A stretch of 64,000 bases of DNA from Hansfordia pulvinata (taxonomy: Eukaryota > Ascomycota > Sordariomycetes > Xylariales), in assembly GCA_006538405.1 (NCBI GenBank), contig BJKQ01000007.1, forward strand, positions 310,001 through 374,000, in the 5' to 3' direction. Made by a program: the position numbers and the translations under genes. Each line of letters opens with the position of its first letter. Position 1 is the first letter of the stretch. Under the pieces are notes generated by a model, which saw nothing but the letters and a program-made list of their open reading frames with translations, searched no databases and was not told the DNA's origin. Below are positions 1 through 12,290 of the stretch, piece by piece.

Positions 1-1043
1 ATCAAGGCCACCACGGACCTCGAGATGCCCGGCCCTCCCCTGCGGTACGGCCCCGCGCTGCGCGACGCGGTGCTCGCGGGCCGAGTTTCGGAGGACGACG
101 ACATCAACCCGCCGGTCCGCCGCCTGCTCGGGCTCTTGGCGAAGGCGGGCCGCCTCGGCGGCGTCAGCAAGGAGAATGAAGACGAGGGGAAGAACGAGGA
201 CGACAGCGGCGGCGAGGCCGAGCTGAACGATCCGCAGGTGAACCAGACGGTCCGCGACGCCGCCGCCGAGGGCATGGTCCTCCTCAAGAACACCGACGAC
301 CTGCTGCCGCTGTCGCCGGCCAAGCTGTAGAAGCTGGCTATCGTGGGGCCCAACGCCGCGGCGCCGACGACGGGCGGCACGGGCAGCGCCGTCGTGAACC
401 CGTACTACATCTCGACGCCGCTCCAGGCCATCAGCGACGCCGCACTGGCCGCCAACCCGGCCCTGCAGATATGCCACGAGGCGGGCATTATGACAGAGCT
501 CAAGCCTCCACTGATGGGCGGCTGCCTCGTCGCGCCTAACACGGGCGAGCCTGGGTTCCAGGTCGACTTTTACGCGAGCCCGCCCTTCAAGGAGGAAGCC
601 AGCGCCGACGACACCTGGTGGTCGCCACTACCAACTGGCATGACTCGCTGATCTACTTCATGAGCGACGGCGACGTCCCCGCGGTCATCCGAGGCACGCG
701 CTACACGTACAAGGCGCACGGCGTGCTGCGCCCCAGCGAGACCGGCACGCACGACCTGAGCTTGTCGAGCACCGGCCTGACGCGCCTATTTGTCGACGGC
801 GAGCTTCTCATCGACAACTCGGCCTGGACTGAAATTAGCGGCAACTTCATGAACTGCGGTAGCGCCGAGGTCCTCGCGTCCTTGCACCTCGAGGCTGGGC
901 GCGAGTATGCCGTCCGCATTGACGACATCGTAATCCCGCCGCCCGTGCCCGCCCACGACAGTACCCGCTTCCACACCATTTCAGGCGTTCGTGTGGGCTT
1001 GTCGGAACGAGCTCGCGCGACATTGTGTCGGAGCTGGACGTAG
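1..1043 (+). pseudogene. GH3 beta-glucosidase with PA14 domain, broken and truncated at the window edge
   Basis: The left edge cuts the gene. What remains begins inside the catalytic domain with the GH3 signature DLEMPGP, and continues through a segment ending VLLKNTDDLLPL and then LAIVGPNAAAP, the normal linker into the second GH3 domain. It next enters a PA14 domain (WHDSLIYFMSDGDVP, then LFVDGELLIDN). Such enzymes hydrolyse beta-glucosides and are usually secreted or vacuolar in fungi. Two lesions are visible. An in-frame TAG lies at 328-330, between PAKL and KLAIVGPN, exactly where homologues read through. A one-base frame loss at about 612-625 moves the frame before the PA14 segment. Coding similarity fades near 1043, so the C-terminal fibronectin-like domain is missing. 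A real pseudogene is likely because a stop and a frameshift coincide, though the frameshift alone could be a sequence error. Confidence 0.8.
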
Positions 1044-1089
1044 AGATTGCCTAGAGGAAGATGATATGATAGTCCGGAATAAATCCACT

Positions 1090-3115
1090 TTATCTCAAAA
1101 GGTTGTACTTGGCCTCGGTCGCGCGCACAATTGCCAGCATGGCCTGAATGCTGGACCCGGGTCTCGCCCACCTGACCAGGGCAGACACGGCCAAGTCCTG
1201 GAGAGGGCCTATGTCGCCCAAGGTCTGCGAAAGAGGCTCACATAGGCCGGCTCGGGTAATGAGCAGCACCGAGGCCATGATCGAGTGGAGGAAGATCTCG
1301 AGTGACGCGGACGGCGTTCGTAGGCGTTCCTCGGCAGCCAGGATGTATTGCTTGCAGCGATGGAGACACGTCTGGGCTTTGTCCAGGACCTCAGGCGAGA
1401 CTGGGGAGTTGGTGGTGGAGGATAGAGTCAGGGTGTGGAGCAGGAAAGGACGGAATATGATGTCGCCAGCCGCGTGGTGGCGCATGGCGAAGGCGAGCTG
1501 CTCTGGAGACGGATGGAGCCCAGCCGGGACAGACGGCGGCCTGAGGGAGTCGGGCCACAGCCCGTACCAGGCGTCCAGCTGGCTCACGAGCTCCTCGAAG
1601 GCGCGGATCCAGGGCTCTTCGGAGCCCGGGAGCGCGGCGTCGATCGGCGTCCGCCAGTAGATCTTGTCGTAGAGGGTGTTGTGGACACGGTTGAGCAGCC
1701 TCCGCGAGGAAAGGTTGGCCAGCCACGACAGCAGGTAAGGCTCGGGCGGCTGGCCGCAGTCGGGAAACGGCGTGCTCTCGACGACTTGCTCAATGCCACT
1801 CCTGGGGAGATGGCGCTCGGCCAGGATGTCGCATTCGAGCATGAAGATGGCCCAGCACAAATGGATGGGCTGCGTCGGCTCGTCGTTGCCCCACGGTATC
1901 AAGAGCTGGATGCTGGTCGATGCCATGTGCACCAGTTTCCACGCCTGCAGCGGCCTGCCGAGGTAGCCGAAGTACAGCGAGGTGAGATGCAGGGCTTGCG
2001 GCAAGACGGGCTCTCCCTCGTGGAACCTGGGCCACTCCTTCACCAGAGCACGTAACGCGGTCGTGAAGAGGGCCATGCCCGGAGGCGACTCGGATAGTAT
2101 CGCGCTGGGCGTCGCCTGGGCGATCTGACCCAGAGCCATCACGACCAAGACGAGACACGCCGGGGCGGTGTTGGGTCCCGCGGCCCCCTGCTCCAGCACT
2201 CGGCTGCGTAGGTCGTACACCTCTTGCCGTCGCAGTAGCGGGTGTAGTGGTGCTACCAGGCGGAAGAAGTCCTCGATGAGCAGCTCGGCCGCCTGGCCTT
2301 GGATTGGATCCGTGCTCAGGGATGGCGACGTCGGAGAAGGGGCGCGAGGCGACAGAGACAGCTCGTCTGGTATGGCCGCCTCTGCTCGGTACACGTCAGC
2401 ACGTGACGGGGATAGGCGCCGAGAAGGGCCTCGAGACACTCCGAGTTGAGAAGATCCCCTGACGTGGTGGAATGGGCCAGAGGAATGGTCATGGCGTCGC
2501 TGTTGCGCCGCATCCCACCTGTGGCTCCGCGACTGCCAGTGGCGGCGGCCAGCGCCGGGCTCGTCGCCGTGTCGGGCATGACTGAGCCTGAGGCAGGCGA
2601 CAGGCCGTGGTCATACTGCATGGAGCTCATCCCCGCCCCTTTGGTGCGTTTAAAGAGCCGCTGCGGTGGCCTGCCATGCTGGCGAGGGTGTTTTCAATGC
2701 CGGAGATCCTCTCAAGGAGCGCGGCGACTTGATCTTAAGGCAGTGTCACGTCTCTGTGCTCCCGGTTCCCGTCAGTGCCAGCTCAAGTCCGCGGTGATGG
2801 ATCGAGGAGAGGGGGAGGGAGGAGAGAGATGAGTCATCTTGGAGGAAGCCTTACTTTGTGATGGGCTCTTGGTACTCGCAGAAATCGCGGCTGGCTTCGA
2901 CGCACAGCGCGCACATCGGCTGTCCGCCGTCGCATTTCCGCTTCCTAACAGAAGAGGGAGATGGACGGGCCAACTGGTCAGCACTGCAACTGGAACGTGT
3001 AGCTCGGCCACACGGGACGAGGACGACGACGTGTGTCCACGGGACAGGCGGCGAGGGCGACGTACCGACGGCGGCAGTAGCTGCAAGCGATGGGGATCCT
3101 CCTCTTGGGCGGCGG
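1090..3115 (-). CDS. Zn2Cys6 transcription factor with fungal-specific TF domain (frame breaks, start unresolved)
   Basis: A nuclear regulator of the Gal4 type. The zinc cluster is split by a 121-bp intron (2945-3065). The upstream exon ends IACSYCRRR and the next begins KRKCDGGQPMCALC, giving the CX2CX6C spacing plus the last cysteines (ALCVEASRDFCEY). A leucine-rich segment (VAALLERISGIENTL, about 2660-2731) is a typical dimerisation coil. The long body (1090-2439) holds the fungal_trans region (ELLIEDFFRLVAPLHPLL, then ALHLTSLYFGYLGRPLQAWKL). The pieces lie in three successive frames, with shifts near 2640 and in 2340-2440. Each equals one missing base, and the splice phase into the coil exon also does not close. 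No ATG precedes the zinc cluster in frame, because a TGA lies about 50 bp upstream, so the first exon is unresolved. The target genes cannot be read from the sequence. Confidence 0.7.
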
Positions 3116-5063
3116 GCTGCCGGGATCCGTCCCGTCGCTGTCTCAGCTCAGTGGTGGCGCATGGCCACATGGGCCGGTGGAGCTGCCGGGGCTGCAGAGT
3201 TGGTGTTGGCGAATACAGCGTCCCGGCTGTCTGGCGCATGGATGTGAAGAGAGGGTGAAGTTCGGAGGAAGGACCGTGGTTCCCTTCTCAGCCTTGCGTT
3301 GCAAGGCCGGGCACCCATGGCACCCAGAGAGAGCCTCCTACACACCTCATACCTACTAGTGTCCAAACGGAATCTTTGTTTGGTGCCCCCTGGGCCCTAC
3401 GGACGTACCCTGCGTGGCTTCGCTGAAGCCCTCCACTGTTTCCGCCACGGATGCGCCCGGGACGCTATCCGGACAGGTACCTCAGGTACCTAGCTGTGCC
3501 TGGTAGCACCTAAGCCTTGGGTACGGCGCCAACTCCGTTTCCAGCGTGGCCGAACGCGCCGTACCGTGATCCGAATGAAGCCATGCGGTCCGTATTGCCC
3601 ACGTCCCGTCCCTCTCAGAGATGACAACAAAGCCGGTGGAAGAGACTTAATGGATGTCCGAACGACTGAGCACCAGACGAAACTTCATTGAGAGATACCT
3701 TGACTTTAAAAAGTACAATACCCGTCTTTCGGCGAGCAAGCATCTGGCGGTATGTACTTGCGGCTCCTCGTGCGCCACCGAGGCCAACTTCAACTCCCAG
3801 CTACCTACCCTGTCCCGCCGCTGCCGGCTTCGACGGAAGTGGCTCAGATCGGAGCGAGGCGGTGGCGAGTGTTGCATGGTACGAGCAAATCGGAAAGTAT
3901 TACCTACTTCCGAGAGGTGTCCCAATGCAGGCAGTAGGTGTGCCCACCGGTAGGTCAACAACCCCCGTAGTGCTCGCGGCTCACCGTCGCCTTGCGAGGC
4001 TGATGCGAATCGCCCGGGGAGCAAGGGAACCAATCGGCAAGACCTGGACCGAAGCAAAGCAGCGCCAGATTTTAAACAGAAAGACTCCGCACCTTATATG
4101 TGTGAATGATACAGTACTATAAAGGGTGGGATGTGCTCATATAGCGGTGCAAGCTAGAAGCAAGCATGCACGTACCGGATTCCATCCAGTGGAAAGACGT
4201 CTTGCTCTGTCGAGGGCATGCCATGCTGCATAAGCTCATGAATGAACTTGATGTGTAATTTTTTTCATTCAGAAAAGGAGTGTGGATTTTCCAGGCACCC
4301 GTCTTCATGGGCCGCCTTGGCCAAGTGTATTTAGGCAACTGCTGTCTGCTCACGCTAACAGCTCTAAGAATACCGCTGTCGAATCCCGTGTCTTCTCCGC
4401 TACCCACAACTTCGAAGGCATCTTTTAGCGAATCACTCCGTTTTGTACGAGGCTCGCGATTCATTCTTCAGCAGTTGTCCCAGTGGGGGCGTCGAGTAGT
4501 CACAAATCAGCAAATGCAAATGCGATCGATGTTCCTTAGGGCCGAGACTGTCTAACTGTTACCCCCTGGATTCCCTAGCGGCGTGTTTCCGCTCCCGGGT
4601 TGTGGAACGACTGTGCCCATCGCCACGAAGCGACGCTCATAGCCCTCAAGACACGGCGGAGCCGAGCTCTGCTCTCGGGGAATTATCTCCCTGGTTCCGG
4701 AGCCCGGCAGACTGGTTCCAGTCAGGCAGTTAAGTGATGTGCGTTACGGGGGCAAGGTAAGCGGAGCCCCAGCTGCTGGGACGGATCAAAGTCGCCAAGG
4801 AGACCGTGGTCCGCGACCATCCACCCATCGAAAGTTACCCGCCACTATGGACGAGAACGGGATTAAGCCCGGCCAACACCAGAAGGCACATACCATGTGG
4901 GAAAACTGTTCGAGTCGCACCGACACTTCATCTAGAGTGCGCCCGCGTATAAGTACGCCCAGCCAGCCAATCCTCCATGTTCCAGATCCCAACTCGGCAA
5001 CATCAAACAACAGGCTTTGGAAACAGAAGCTTCAGATCACTATACACCGAGCTATAAATCACC
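3116..5063. other. Intergenic region
   Basis: No coding region that I can support. It contains a cluster of GGTACCT/AGGTACC-like motifs at 3476-3510 and, near its right end, a TATA-like TATAAG at 4948-4953 that suits the small secreted protein starting at 5064. Confidence 0.4.
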
Positions 5064-5661
5064 ATGATGAACCCCCTCCACCTCCTCCTTTTACTCGGCC
5101 CTTTGACGGCTCTAGCATTGCAAGTGTCCATCCCCCCCCCCCCCCCCCCAAGAGACCTCGAGTGCATTGTCTTCTAACAGCGAAAGCAGTCCTGCTAGCC
5201 CCGATGGCGGTCAACAACTGGAAGCACGGAAAAGGCACAAAAACACTCCTGCAGACAACGACTGGCACATGACGCCAGAACAAATAGCGGAAGTCATGGC
5301 GATGAGGCCAACGGCAGAAGGGTATGCCACAACCAGGCTGGTCATGTGCAGTGACAAAGCGTGCCGTGACGCAGCATGGCAGGTGCCCTTGAACCACGTG
5401 GAGTTCCCTTTCGGTCCTACCTGCCATCCTATGCCCCCGGAAGCAGGCGAGATTGGGTCTGCCTACTTCGACCGTATGTATGAAGGCAACGCCTACTGCT
5501 CGGCCGTCTTCTACAGCGCGAGGAATTGCAATCCGAACTACAATGAAGGGCAGGCCACCATCAACGGCGAGGGAAGTACAGGCGATTGCAGCGGGCAATT
5601 CCCCAGGGCTCCGTTGACGTACTCGCTCGAGTGCCGCACTGCGTACAGCGAGCGTTGGTGA
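5064..5661 (+). CDS. Small secreted cysteine-containing protein, frame interrupted at a C18 run
   Basis: The ATG at 5064 (or 5067) opens a classical signal peptide (MMNPLHLLLLLGPLTALALQ) followed by VSI and a proline run coded by 18 consecutive C (5132-5149). In the signal-peptide frame the reading stops soon after the run. One frame over, it continues without a break as QETSSALSSNSESSPASPDG and on to a TGA at 5659-5661. The body has seven cysteines, so extracellular disulfides are plausible. I do not recognise the family; effector-like secreted proteins of this size are common in fungi. A run of 17 or 20 C would fuse the two parts. A TATA-like element sits 115 bp upstream. Either the homopolymer length is wrong in the assembly or the gene is off in this strain. 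Confidence 0.6.
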
Positions 5662-6242
5662 TAGACCAGCGGCCGAGGGGAATCCCACTCCGTTCTGCTA
5701 GCTTCGCTGGAGAAGCGAGCCTGGAGCCTTGCTGTCGATCCAGCCGGCACGGCAGCTTTGCATCCCGCTGCCGAATACGGGCCTGGCTTCCACGGCACGC
5801 CCTGTCGACCCTGCCCATGAGGGCTCTCCAGGTGCAAGGCGGGGGCTTTTCAAGAAAACGCAGAGCAGGGAAGACCCTGATCGACTATTTTCGTGACGAG
5901 GTCGTGGGCAGTACGTCACTAGAACGCGGGACCACAACAGGTCTACCTGCCACGGGAAGAAAAAAAAGACGAAAGCTCGGGTTGCGCAGAATGATTAATT
6001 AGATTGGTAGGTATTAGATAGGTAGACTATAAAAGTACGGTTTCAACGTCTTGCCCAGCTATCCTCGTACCTCTAATGGTTCGAAGTCTCTCTGCTGTCC
6101 GCCAACGCATCAAACCTGTCTTCAAGGGCCTGTGACAATCAGCATCGCGGAGTGATATCTACTCACGGCAGCACATGTTGGTAAGGCCCCATGCTCTATC
6201 TCGCCGTCCGTTAGAAGGTTGGCCTAAACGTATCGAGTCCCG
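5662..6242. other. Intergenic region, 3' side of two convergent genes
   Basis: About 580 bp between the stop of the small secreted protein and the stop of the converging hydrolase gene. I see no coding signal. Only A-rich tracts (about 5957-5972 and 5996-6030) stand out, which may serve 3'-end formation. Confidence 0.4.
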
Positions 6243-9227
6243 CTACGTCGATTGCTTCTTCTTGTCCACATCTATCAGCGTGGCGCTCATGACCATATCC
6301 CTGAGGCGGCCTCTGACAATGACGTAAGGCTCGCCGGACTTGCTGCCGAATTTGACGAGCCCCAAGTGGTCCGCGCCCACGGCGAGGTTGTCCTCGTCCG
6401 CCATGGCGCTGACGCCGCTGCCCGTGGCGGACGTCTTGGTTACCATGATCCGCTTCTCGCCCGTCTTGAAGAGTTCGCCGTCCTTCTGCCGCTAGAGCCT
6501 CGTGGTCAGGTAAAAGGGCTCAAGTGGGCGTTCGCCGATGAGAGGCTCAGGCCCATGACAGGCTAGGTCGCGATGATGGATTCACTCACCAGCGTGCTCT
6601 CGGTCGCGTGTAGCTCATAGAACGAAACCAGCGAGACTGCGTTCTGGAAGCACTGCGCGAAATCTCTCGTAAGCCTGCTCAGATAGTGGTGCGGCTCCTC
6701 CTCGCTGTTGACCACCACGGTGTCGATCAAGGTCTTGTTCGGCTGTCCCATGTCGATGTCGTGCAGCAACGACTTGTGCCGGAGGCCGTGGCTCGGTACG
6801 CCGAAGAAGAGAAGGCCGTGGAGGGCGGTGCTGAAGAAGCGGCGAGTGGGATCGTACTTGTCGCGACGGCGGTAGCTGTGCAGCAGAGCCTTGCCCCTTG
6901 TCTCAGCACAAGGCTTGCTTGCATGTACAATGCTGACTCACCTCTTTGATCACCAAGCCCCCGAGGCTGTGGCCGATCATCACAATGGACCGCAACTCGG
7001 TCTGTGTGCGCGTTAGCCGTGCCCGCCGCGTTGAATTTCATGACCGCCACTCACGTCCGTGTCCCTCCGGAACGTCGTCACGTTCTCAAACAACATCTGC
7101 CCCAGCTCTTCAATTGACGCCTTCGACGTGCTCTTGCCCGTGCCCAGCCATGCCGTCCCGTGGCCGTAGATAATCACGCGGGCGGACGGGATGTCCATCG
7201 GCAGCCAGTCCCGGAGCCAGACGTCGCTGCTGCCCTTGGCCTTCCATGAGCCGATCGCAGGGCTGGCCAGTCCCGTCACGGCGATGATGCTGTGCGACTA
7301 GTCAGCCAGATGAAAAATAGTACGGGATTGAAAGCTAAGGAGTGGGGGGCACCTCACTCGCACGTTGCATTCTCCCTGGGCTCGTTCAGCGGCGTGACTC
7401 CGTAGAAGTCCGTGTCGTACGTGTAGGGGCTTTTGGCGTTCTTGGTCAGCGTTCGCATCAAGTCGAGAAACACATCGTTGGGGAGTCCCGTCGTCACAAG
7501 GGCGGTGGCGCGGGCCTCGAACCCCATCGACGCCAGCGTCTTGACCACTATGGTGAACGTTGTGTCGTTCACCGCGGGGTCCCCCCTCTTGAGGGCTTCC
7601 AGGTTCTCCTCCAGCTCCTCCGTGCTCTCGTGGAGCGGCACGAGGCTTATTCGCAGGGCAAACTCGCGCGGGGGGGCGGGGGCGGCGACGGCAGACAAGT
7701 CTCCGTCAGCATGGCTTGGGGCTTTGTCGACTGGGGTTGGGTGCTCTCGACCAGAAGCTGAGTCTGGGCTGGCACTCGCCCGGAAACCAGTCGCCCCGAA
7801 ATCGGTATCCTGGACCGTGGTGCATCATGTCTGGGTCTCGTGGGAATGCTGCGTGACACGGCGCTCTCGGCTCGATCTAGGGCCACGCCAGCCGGGCTTT
7901 CCCCATCCGAGTCACCCTCTGGGTCAAAGAGATCGACAGGACGGGAAGAGGGTGACTTGCTGCCATTATCAGGCAGGTCTGTAGACGAGGTAGCGGGAAG
8001 TCGCCGCAGAGGCTCCTCGTCATCAAACACTTCCTCAAATTGATGCGGCCGAGGGCTAGCCGGTGGTATTGACCACTCCTGCTAGAGCACGTGTTGTTAG
8101 GCATATCAAGTGTCATGTGTAGGAGTGGCAGGCGAGTCTTACCCATGGCTTCATACGCTTGCCAATTTCCCTCCTCGCTTGAACCAGCCTCTCCTCGTCT
8201 TCAACCCTCCACCGCATCGAGATGATATCGGACGCCGTGGACACCCACTCCCGGATGCTGGTGGCAACCACCCGGTAGCCTGACGCGTTGGCGCTCGCAA
8301 ACCTGGTTATGTTCGAGTAGGTTGCCTCGATTGGAAGGTACATGATGCCGGGCAATTGAGGCCCGGTCAGGTCCTCGTCGACGACCAGCTTCTCCATGCC
8401 TCCCCTCATTCCGGTCTTTTGGTTCTCAAATGCTACCAAAATCTTGAAGCGCTGATACACCTTTAAGAAAAGCAGGTTGACGCTCTTGAACGTCTCGTCA
8501 TCGTTCTTCGGCGCTTTCAGCGCGGACCTCTCGCCGACGGAGGCCCCGGGTACGACGGCGTCCGACATGGCTTGTAGAGTAGCAGCCCAGGACTTGGTGC
8601 TTACATAATCCTGGGGTGTGCTCAGGAACGCAAGGCCGATGGTTGAAAGATAGAGTGAGCGATACTGGTCGTGCTGTGAGACCTTCATTTCGTTTGAGTA
8701 CAGCAGTGCACGCTTCACGAGGATGCCGCCCAGACCATGGCAGACCCAGATGATCGGTCGGCGGGTGGACCCCTCGTTCAGGCGGTAATGGGTGACGGAG
8801 TTGACGAGTTGTTGGGCATGACGGTATATGAAGGCATCACCCGACCCGTGGATGGTCGAGTAGGGGTCCGCGTTGTAGCCATAGACGAGTATGTTGGCAT
8901 GCTCGTCGTTCAGAGAGCCTGGGAGCAAATCAGCCGGCCAGAAGACCTTGTTGCTAGCCGTCCACGTGTTCTTTGGATCACCGTTGAGACTATGAACGAG
9001 GATGACGTCGGCCCTGGCGGAGGGATGAGTGTACACTGGGGTTATCTCGTAGCGAGAGATGTCCCGGTTGATGGAGACCTGGAGCCAACCAGAGGAGGCC
9101 TGGGTGTCAGCGAGCTCGAACCTGACTACCAGTCGTTTTCATCATCGCCATAACTGAAAGGGGAATAACTATGCGGTGGCTTAGAGTAGAGGCCAGTAGC
9201 CTGCCTCGCGATGTATAATATCTGCAT
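6243..9227 (-). CDS. Tandem (double) SERAC1/SesB-like alpha/beta hydrolase
   Basis: Two alpha/beta-hydrolase modules lie in one transcription unit. Module 1 (about 8140-9050) starts RADVILVHSLNGDPKNTW and has the elbow VCHGLGGILVKRAL, where the usual nucleophilic Ser of HSLGG is Gly. Module 2 (about 6250-7310) starts DIIAVTGLASPAIGSW and has an intact elbow MIGHSLGGLVIKE, then LFFGVPSHGL. The modules are joined by a clean intron (8082-8142; GTAAGA donor, CTAAC branch, CTCTAG acceptor) and an acidic Ser/Pro linker. Later introns carry GTGAGG or GTGAGT donors near 7360, 7055, 6940 and 6590. The ATG at 9227 gives the N-terminus MQILYIARQATG. Two one-base frame losses remain, near 9130 and in 7815-7870 (the latter could be a short intron). 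Such folds are lipase/esterase-like and are known as effector domains in fungal NLR systems. No NACHT or amyloid motif is visible here, so the role is open. Confidence 0.7.
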
Positions 9228-11405
9228 TGGAGGCGTGGAACTGGAAGCCCCGAGCACAGCACAGACAGGTCTAATTAAGCCTACCATGATGATTCTGATC
9301 GTTTCTCAGACGATCGTGAGAACGAACATATCCTTGGTGCCACAAGAAAGGTTGGCTAGACGGAATGCAGCTCTATAGAATGGCTCTGCTGCTGTAGAGA
9401 TGTTGACGCAGACCGCTTTGGGAGTCGAGCGGGCAATCATCTGGTTCACACATGCGTCGTACGGGTTTAAAGAACTGGAAAGAAGGGCACGCCGTCTTGA
9501 CTGGGCTGTGACGAGGGAACGAGCCAAAGACGGGAGGGGCTGGATCCGGAAACCTGAGCATGCCTATCTTGGTGGGAAGGTATGTATCTACGGAAGGAAA
9601 AGAGAAAGAGCGAAAGGGACTTATCAAAGCGAGAGGAAAGTAGGTGACTGCCGCGGCTGCCACAGGATGGACGGCGCGAGGGCGAGTAGGGCCCGGGGCA
9701 CACCCACTCCTGTGCCTCGGACGGTGCTCCGTCGATCCACTATTGCACTTGGCTTTTCGCATACCTACGACTGCAACACAGAACGGGGTCGCGATCCCTC
9801 CCAATAGACTACTGGTCGTGCCTCCAAGCATACCCCGCTGCTAGGCGCCCTTGCACTCAGCCTCGCCCCACGCGGGTTACAAAGGCCAGGGGCCGGCCCC
9901 CGCAGAGTCATTGGGGGCTGTCAACTCCAGTATTGAATTCAGGGAACTAGACTCCGAGCGAGCTGCCGTCAGGAGAAGGAAGGGGTGTCTCTTTTTTCTT
10001 TCTTTTTCCCTCGAAGACTCGGCGGTGTCTGAGCTTTTCAAGTCTATCCCCCCATCGCTGGACGACGCATAAGCTGAACACGGAAATATGGCTTACGAAG
10101 CTGTCAACAGGGTTACAGCACAGATGGGCCATGTGGACCGTCGGCTTGATAGCGCCTCGCGAGCAGGTAGTCGCTGGCCAGGGCCCAGGCGCCGTATCGA
10201 GCAGACGCCCCAACCGCGCGTGGGCCTATTTCGGACACTGTGAAGAACGGCCTCCAAGGCGTTGCCGCGGGGCCGGAAGCTGCCTTCACTTGCCGTTACT
10301 ATTCACGAGACGAGCAGGCTGAATATCAAGACTCCCACCGCTGTGGGTCTATGGACTGTAGGTAGGTGTGACCGCGAGACATGGACGCTGGATGGGCGGG
10401 CACTGGCGCACAGCCTGCTTGATAACCTTTACAAAGAGGGACGTCTGACAGACAAGAGCAATAGCAAGCCGGAACCGAGGGCAGTCAGCCAGCCCATTTG
10501 AATGCAGAGTTGAGTGGAAGTAATAGAATATAAAGGCGGCCCAAACGGCAGTATTGATATCGCCAAACGGAGCACTTCATATTTCACTCTTCCCAAAACC
10601 GTCCCGCCGGCTGCCGAAACGGATAGGACCGTCCACGCCGAAGACGCGAGACGACTTATACGGGAGACAGTATCTGATGCCTGGGAACACCCGTACCTGG
10701 GACCAGTCCCTCGGCCACACAGCCAATTCCAAGGTCCATCGACATCCACCGGTAGATCGCACAGCGCCGATCAAGTGGCGGCCAAACCAGGCAAATGAGC
10801 TCTGGGTCTTGACATCTCCGGCCGCGGAGAACACGGCCGGCGTGGAGAGCCCCGCCCCCGCCCGAACTCCCCTCGCAGCACAGCACAAGGACAAAGCGAC
10901 GCGGCCAGTCACCGTGAGTCATTGTAGTTGTGATCCGACCGTAGATTCGTCGCTCCCAGGCGTGTATCTGCGTCGAGGTCCGGCGAGGCTGGCCCCGAGT
11001 CGCAGCTCGTACGCCATAGCAATTCATCGCGTCGCGCCGAACCTCATTGGCCGAGTGCGCTCTCGTCTGTCTCATTTGCGCGACACTATTATCTACAGCC
11101 AGCCAGCCAGCCAGCCAGATAAACGGGGTAGGTAGCTCCGGCACCGACTGTGCCGCGCCCCTCCTGCTCATCCTCCTCCTCCGTATCCAGCTGGGCATCG
11201 TCCCCCCTCCCCCGCCATACTCACACTCGTACTCCCTTCCGATACCGCCACCACACGCATCTCGCTCACCTCCCGGTCCAGTCCTCTCCCGCGCGCTTCG
11301 AACCGACACACACCAACAGAACAGAGAGACTTATACATCCACGAACAGACCCCGTCCCCGCATTGCATCACCGTCCGAATCCCTCCCCCTCTACCCTCCG
11401 CCGCC
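9228..11405. other. Intergenic region between divergent genes
   Basis: About 2.2 kb between the double hydrolase (minus) and the LOG-family gene (plus). I see no convincing coding signal. The right end is pyrimidine-rich with an AGCC microsatellite at about 11098-11120, a typical 5' leader of a housekeeping gene. Confidence 0.4.
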
Positions 11406-12290
11406 ATGGAGTCCGGCGGCGCGTCGCCCATGCCCCCGCAGGCCGCCCCGCAGCAGCAGCAGCAGCAGCCCCCGGCCCCCGGCGGCTCGAACCTCAACCC
11501 CAACAACAATAACAGCGCCAGCGGCGGCAGCAGCGCCGCCTCCACGCGCGTCAAGATCTGCGTCTACTGCGGCGCCTCGCCCGGCACCAGCCCCGTCTAC
11601 ATGCAGGCCGCCCGCGACCTGGGCCGCCTGATGGCCGAGAACAACATTGACCTAGGTGAGTTTCAGGTCGTCAAGGGAGGGAGGGGAGGGGGGGGGGGCA
11701 AAAGGCATGTTAACAAACCGCTGACGCAATTACAATAACCAAGTCTACGGAGGCGGCACGGTAGGCCTAATGGGCGAGGTGGCCAAGTCGATCGTGGCGC
11801 ACGCGGGGCCCGACGCGGCGCACGGCATCATCCCGAGGCCCTGGTCCGCTTCGAGCGCGACGCCACCTACTCGGACGACGCCCAGCCCTCGTCGGGCCAC
11901 CACGTCCCCGCCGCCGACGTCTACGGCCGCACCACCGTCGTCCGCGACATGCACACCCGCAAGCAGATGATGGCCCGCGAGGTCCTGGACGGCGCCCCCG
12001 GCTCCGGCTTCGTCGCCCTTCCGGGAGGGTACGGGACCATGGAGGAGCTGCTCGAGACCGTCACCTGGAACCAGCTAGGCATCCACAGCAAGGGGGTCTG
12101 CATCCTCAACGTCAACGGCTTCTACGACGGCCTGCTCCAGCTCATCCGCAAGAGCGTCGAAGAGGGCTTCGTCCGCCCCGCCAACGCGGACATCCTCGTC
12201 ACCGCCACCGACCCCCAGGGCGCCATCGACGCCCTCCGCGGCTACAAGATCTCCGGCTCCCGCTTCGCCCTCGACTGGGAGAGCCAGTAG
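11406..12290 (+). CDS. LOG-family cytokinin riboside 5'-monophosphate phosphoribohydrolase-like protein (frame break)
   Basis: Cytosolic enzyme family (formerly annotated lysine decarboxylase) that cleaves the N-glycosidic bond of nucleoside 5'-monophosphates. Exon 1 (11406-11655) codes a low-complexity N-terminus with polyglutamine, then VKICVYCGASPGTSPVY. An 88-bp intron (11656-11743) follows. Exon 2 carries the family signatures GGGTVGLMG and PGGYGTMEELLE, with DMHTRKQ between them, and ends DWESQ at 12290. The frame changes inside ATCATCCCGAGGCC (about 11830-11838). The upstream reading ends HGIIP and the downstream reading resumes EALVRFERDATYS, equivalent to one missing C. Both flanks are fully conserved, so a sequence error is more likely than inactivation. 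Confidence 0.85.
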
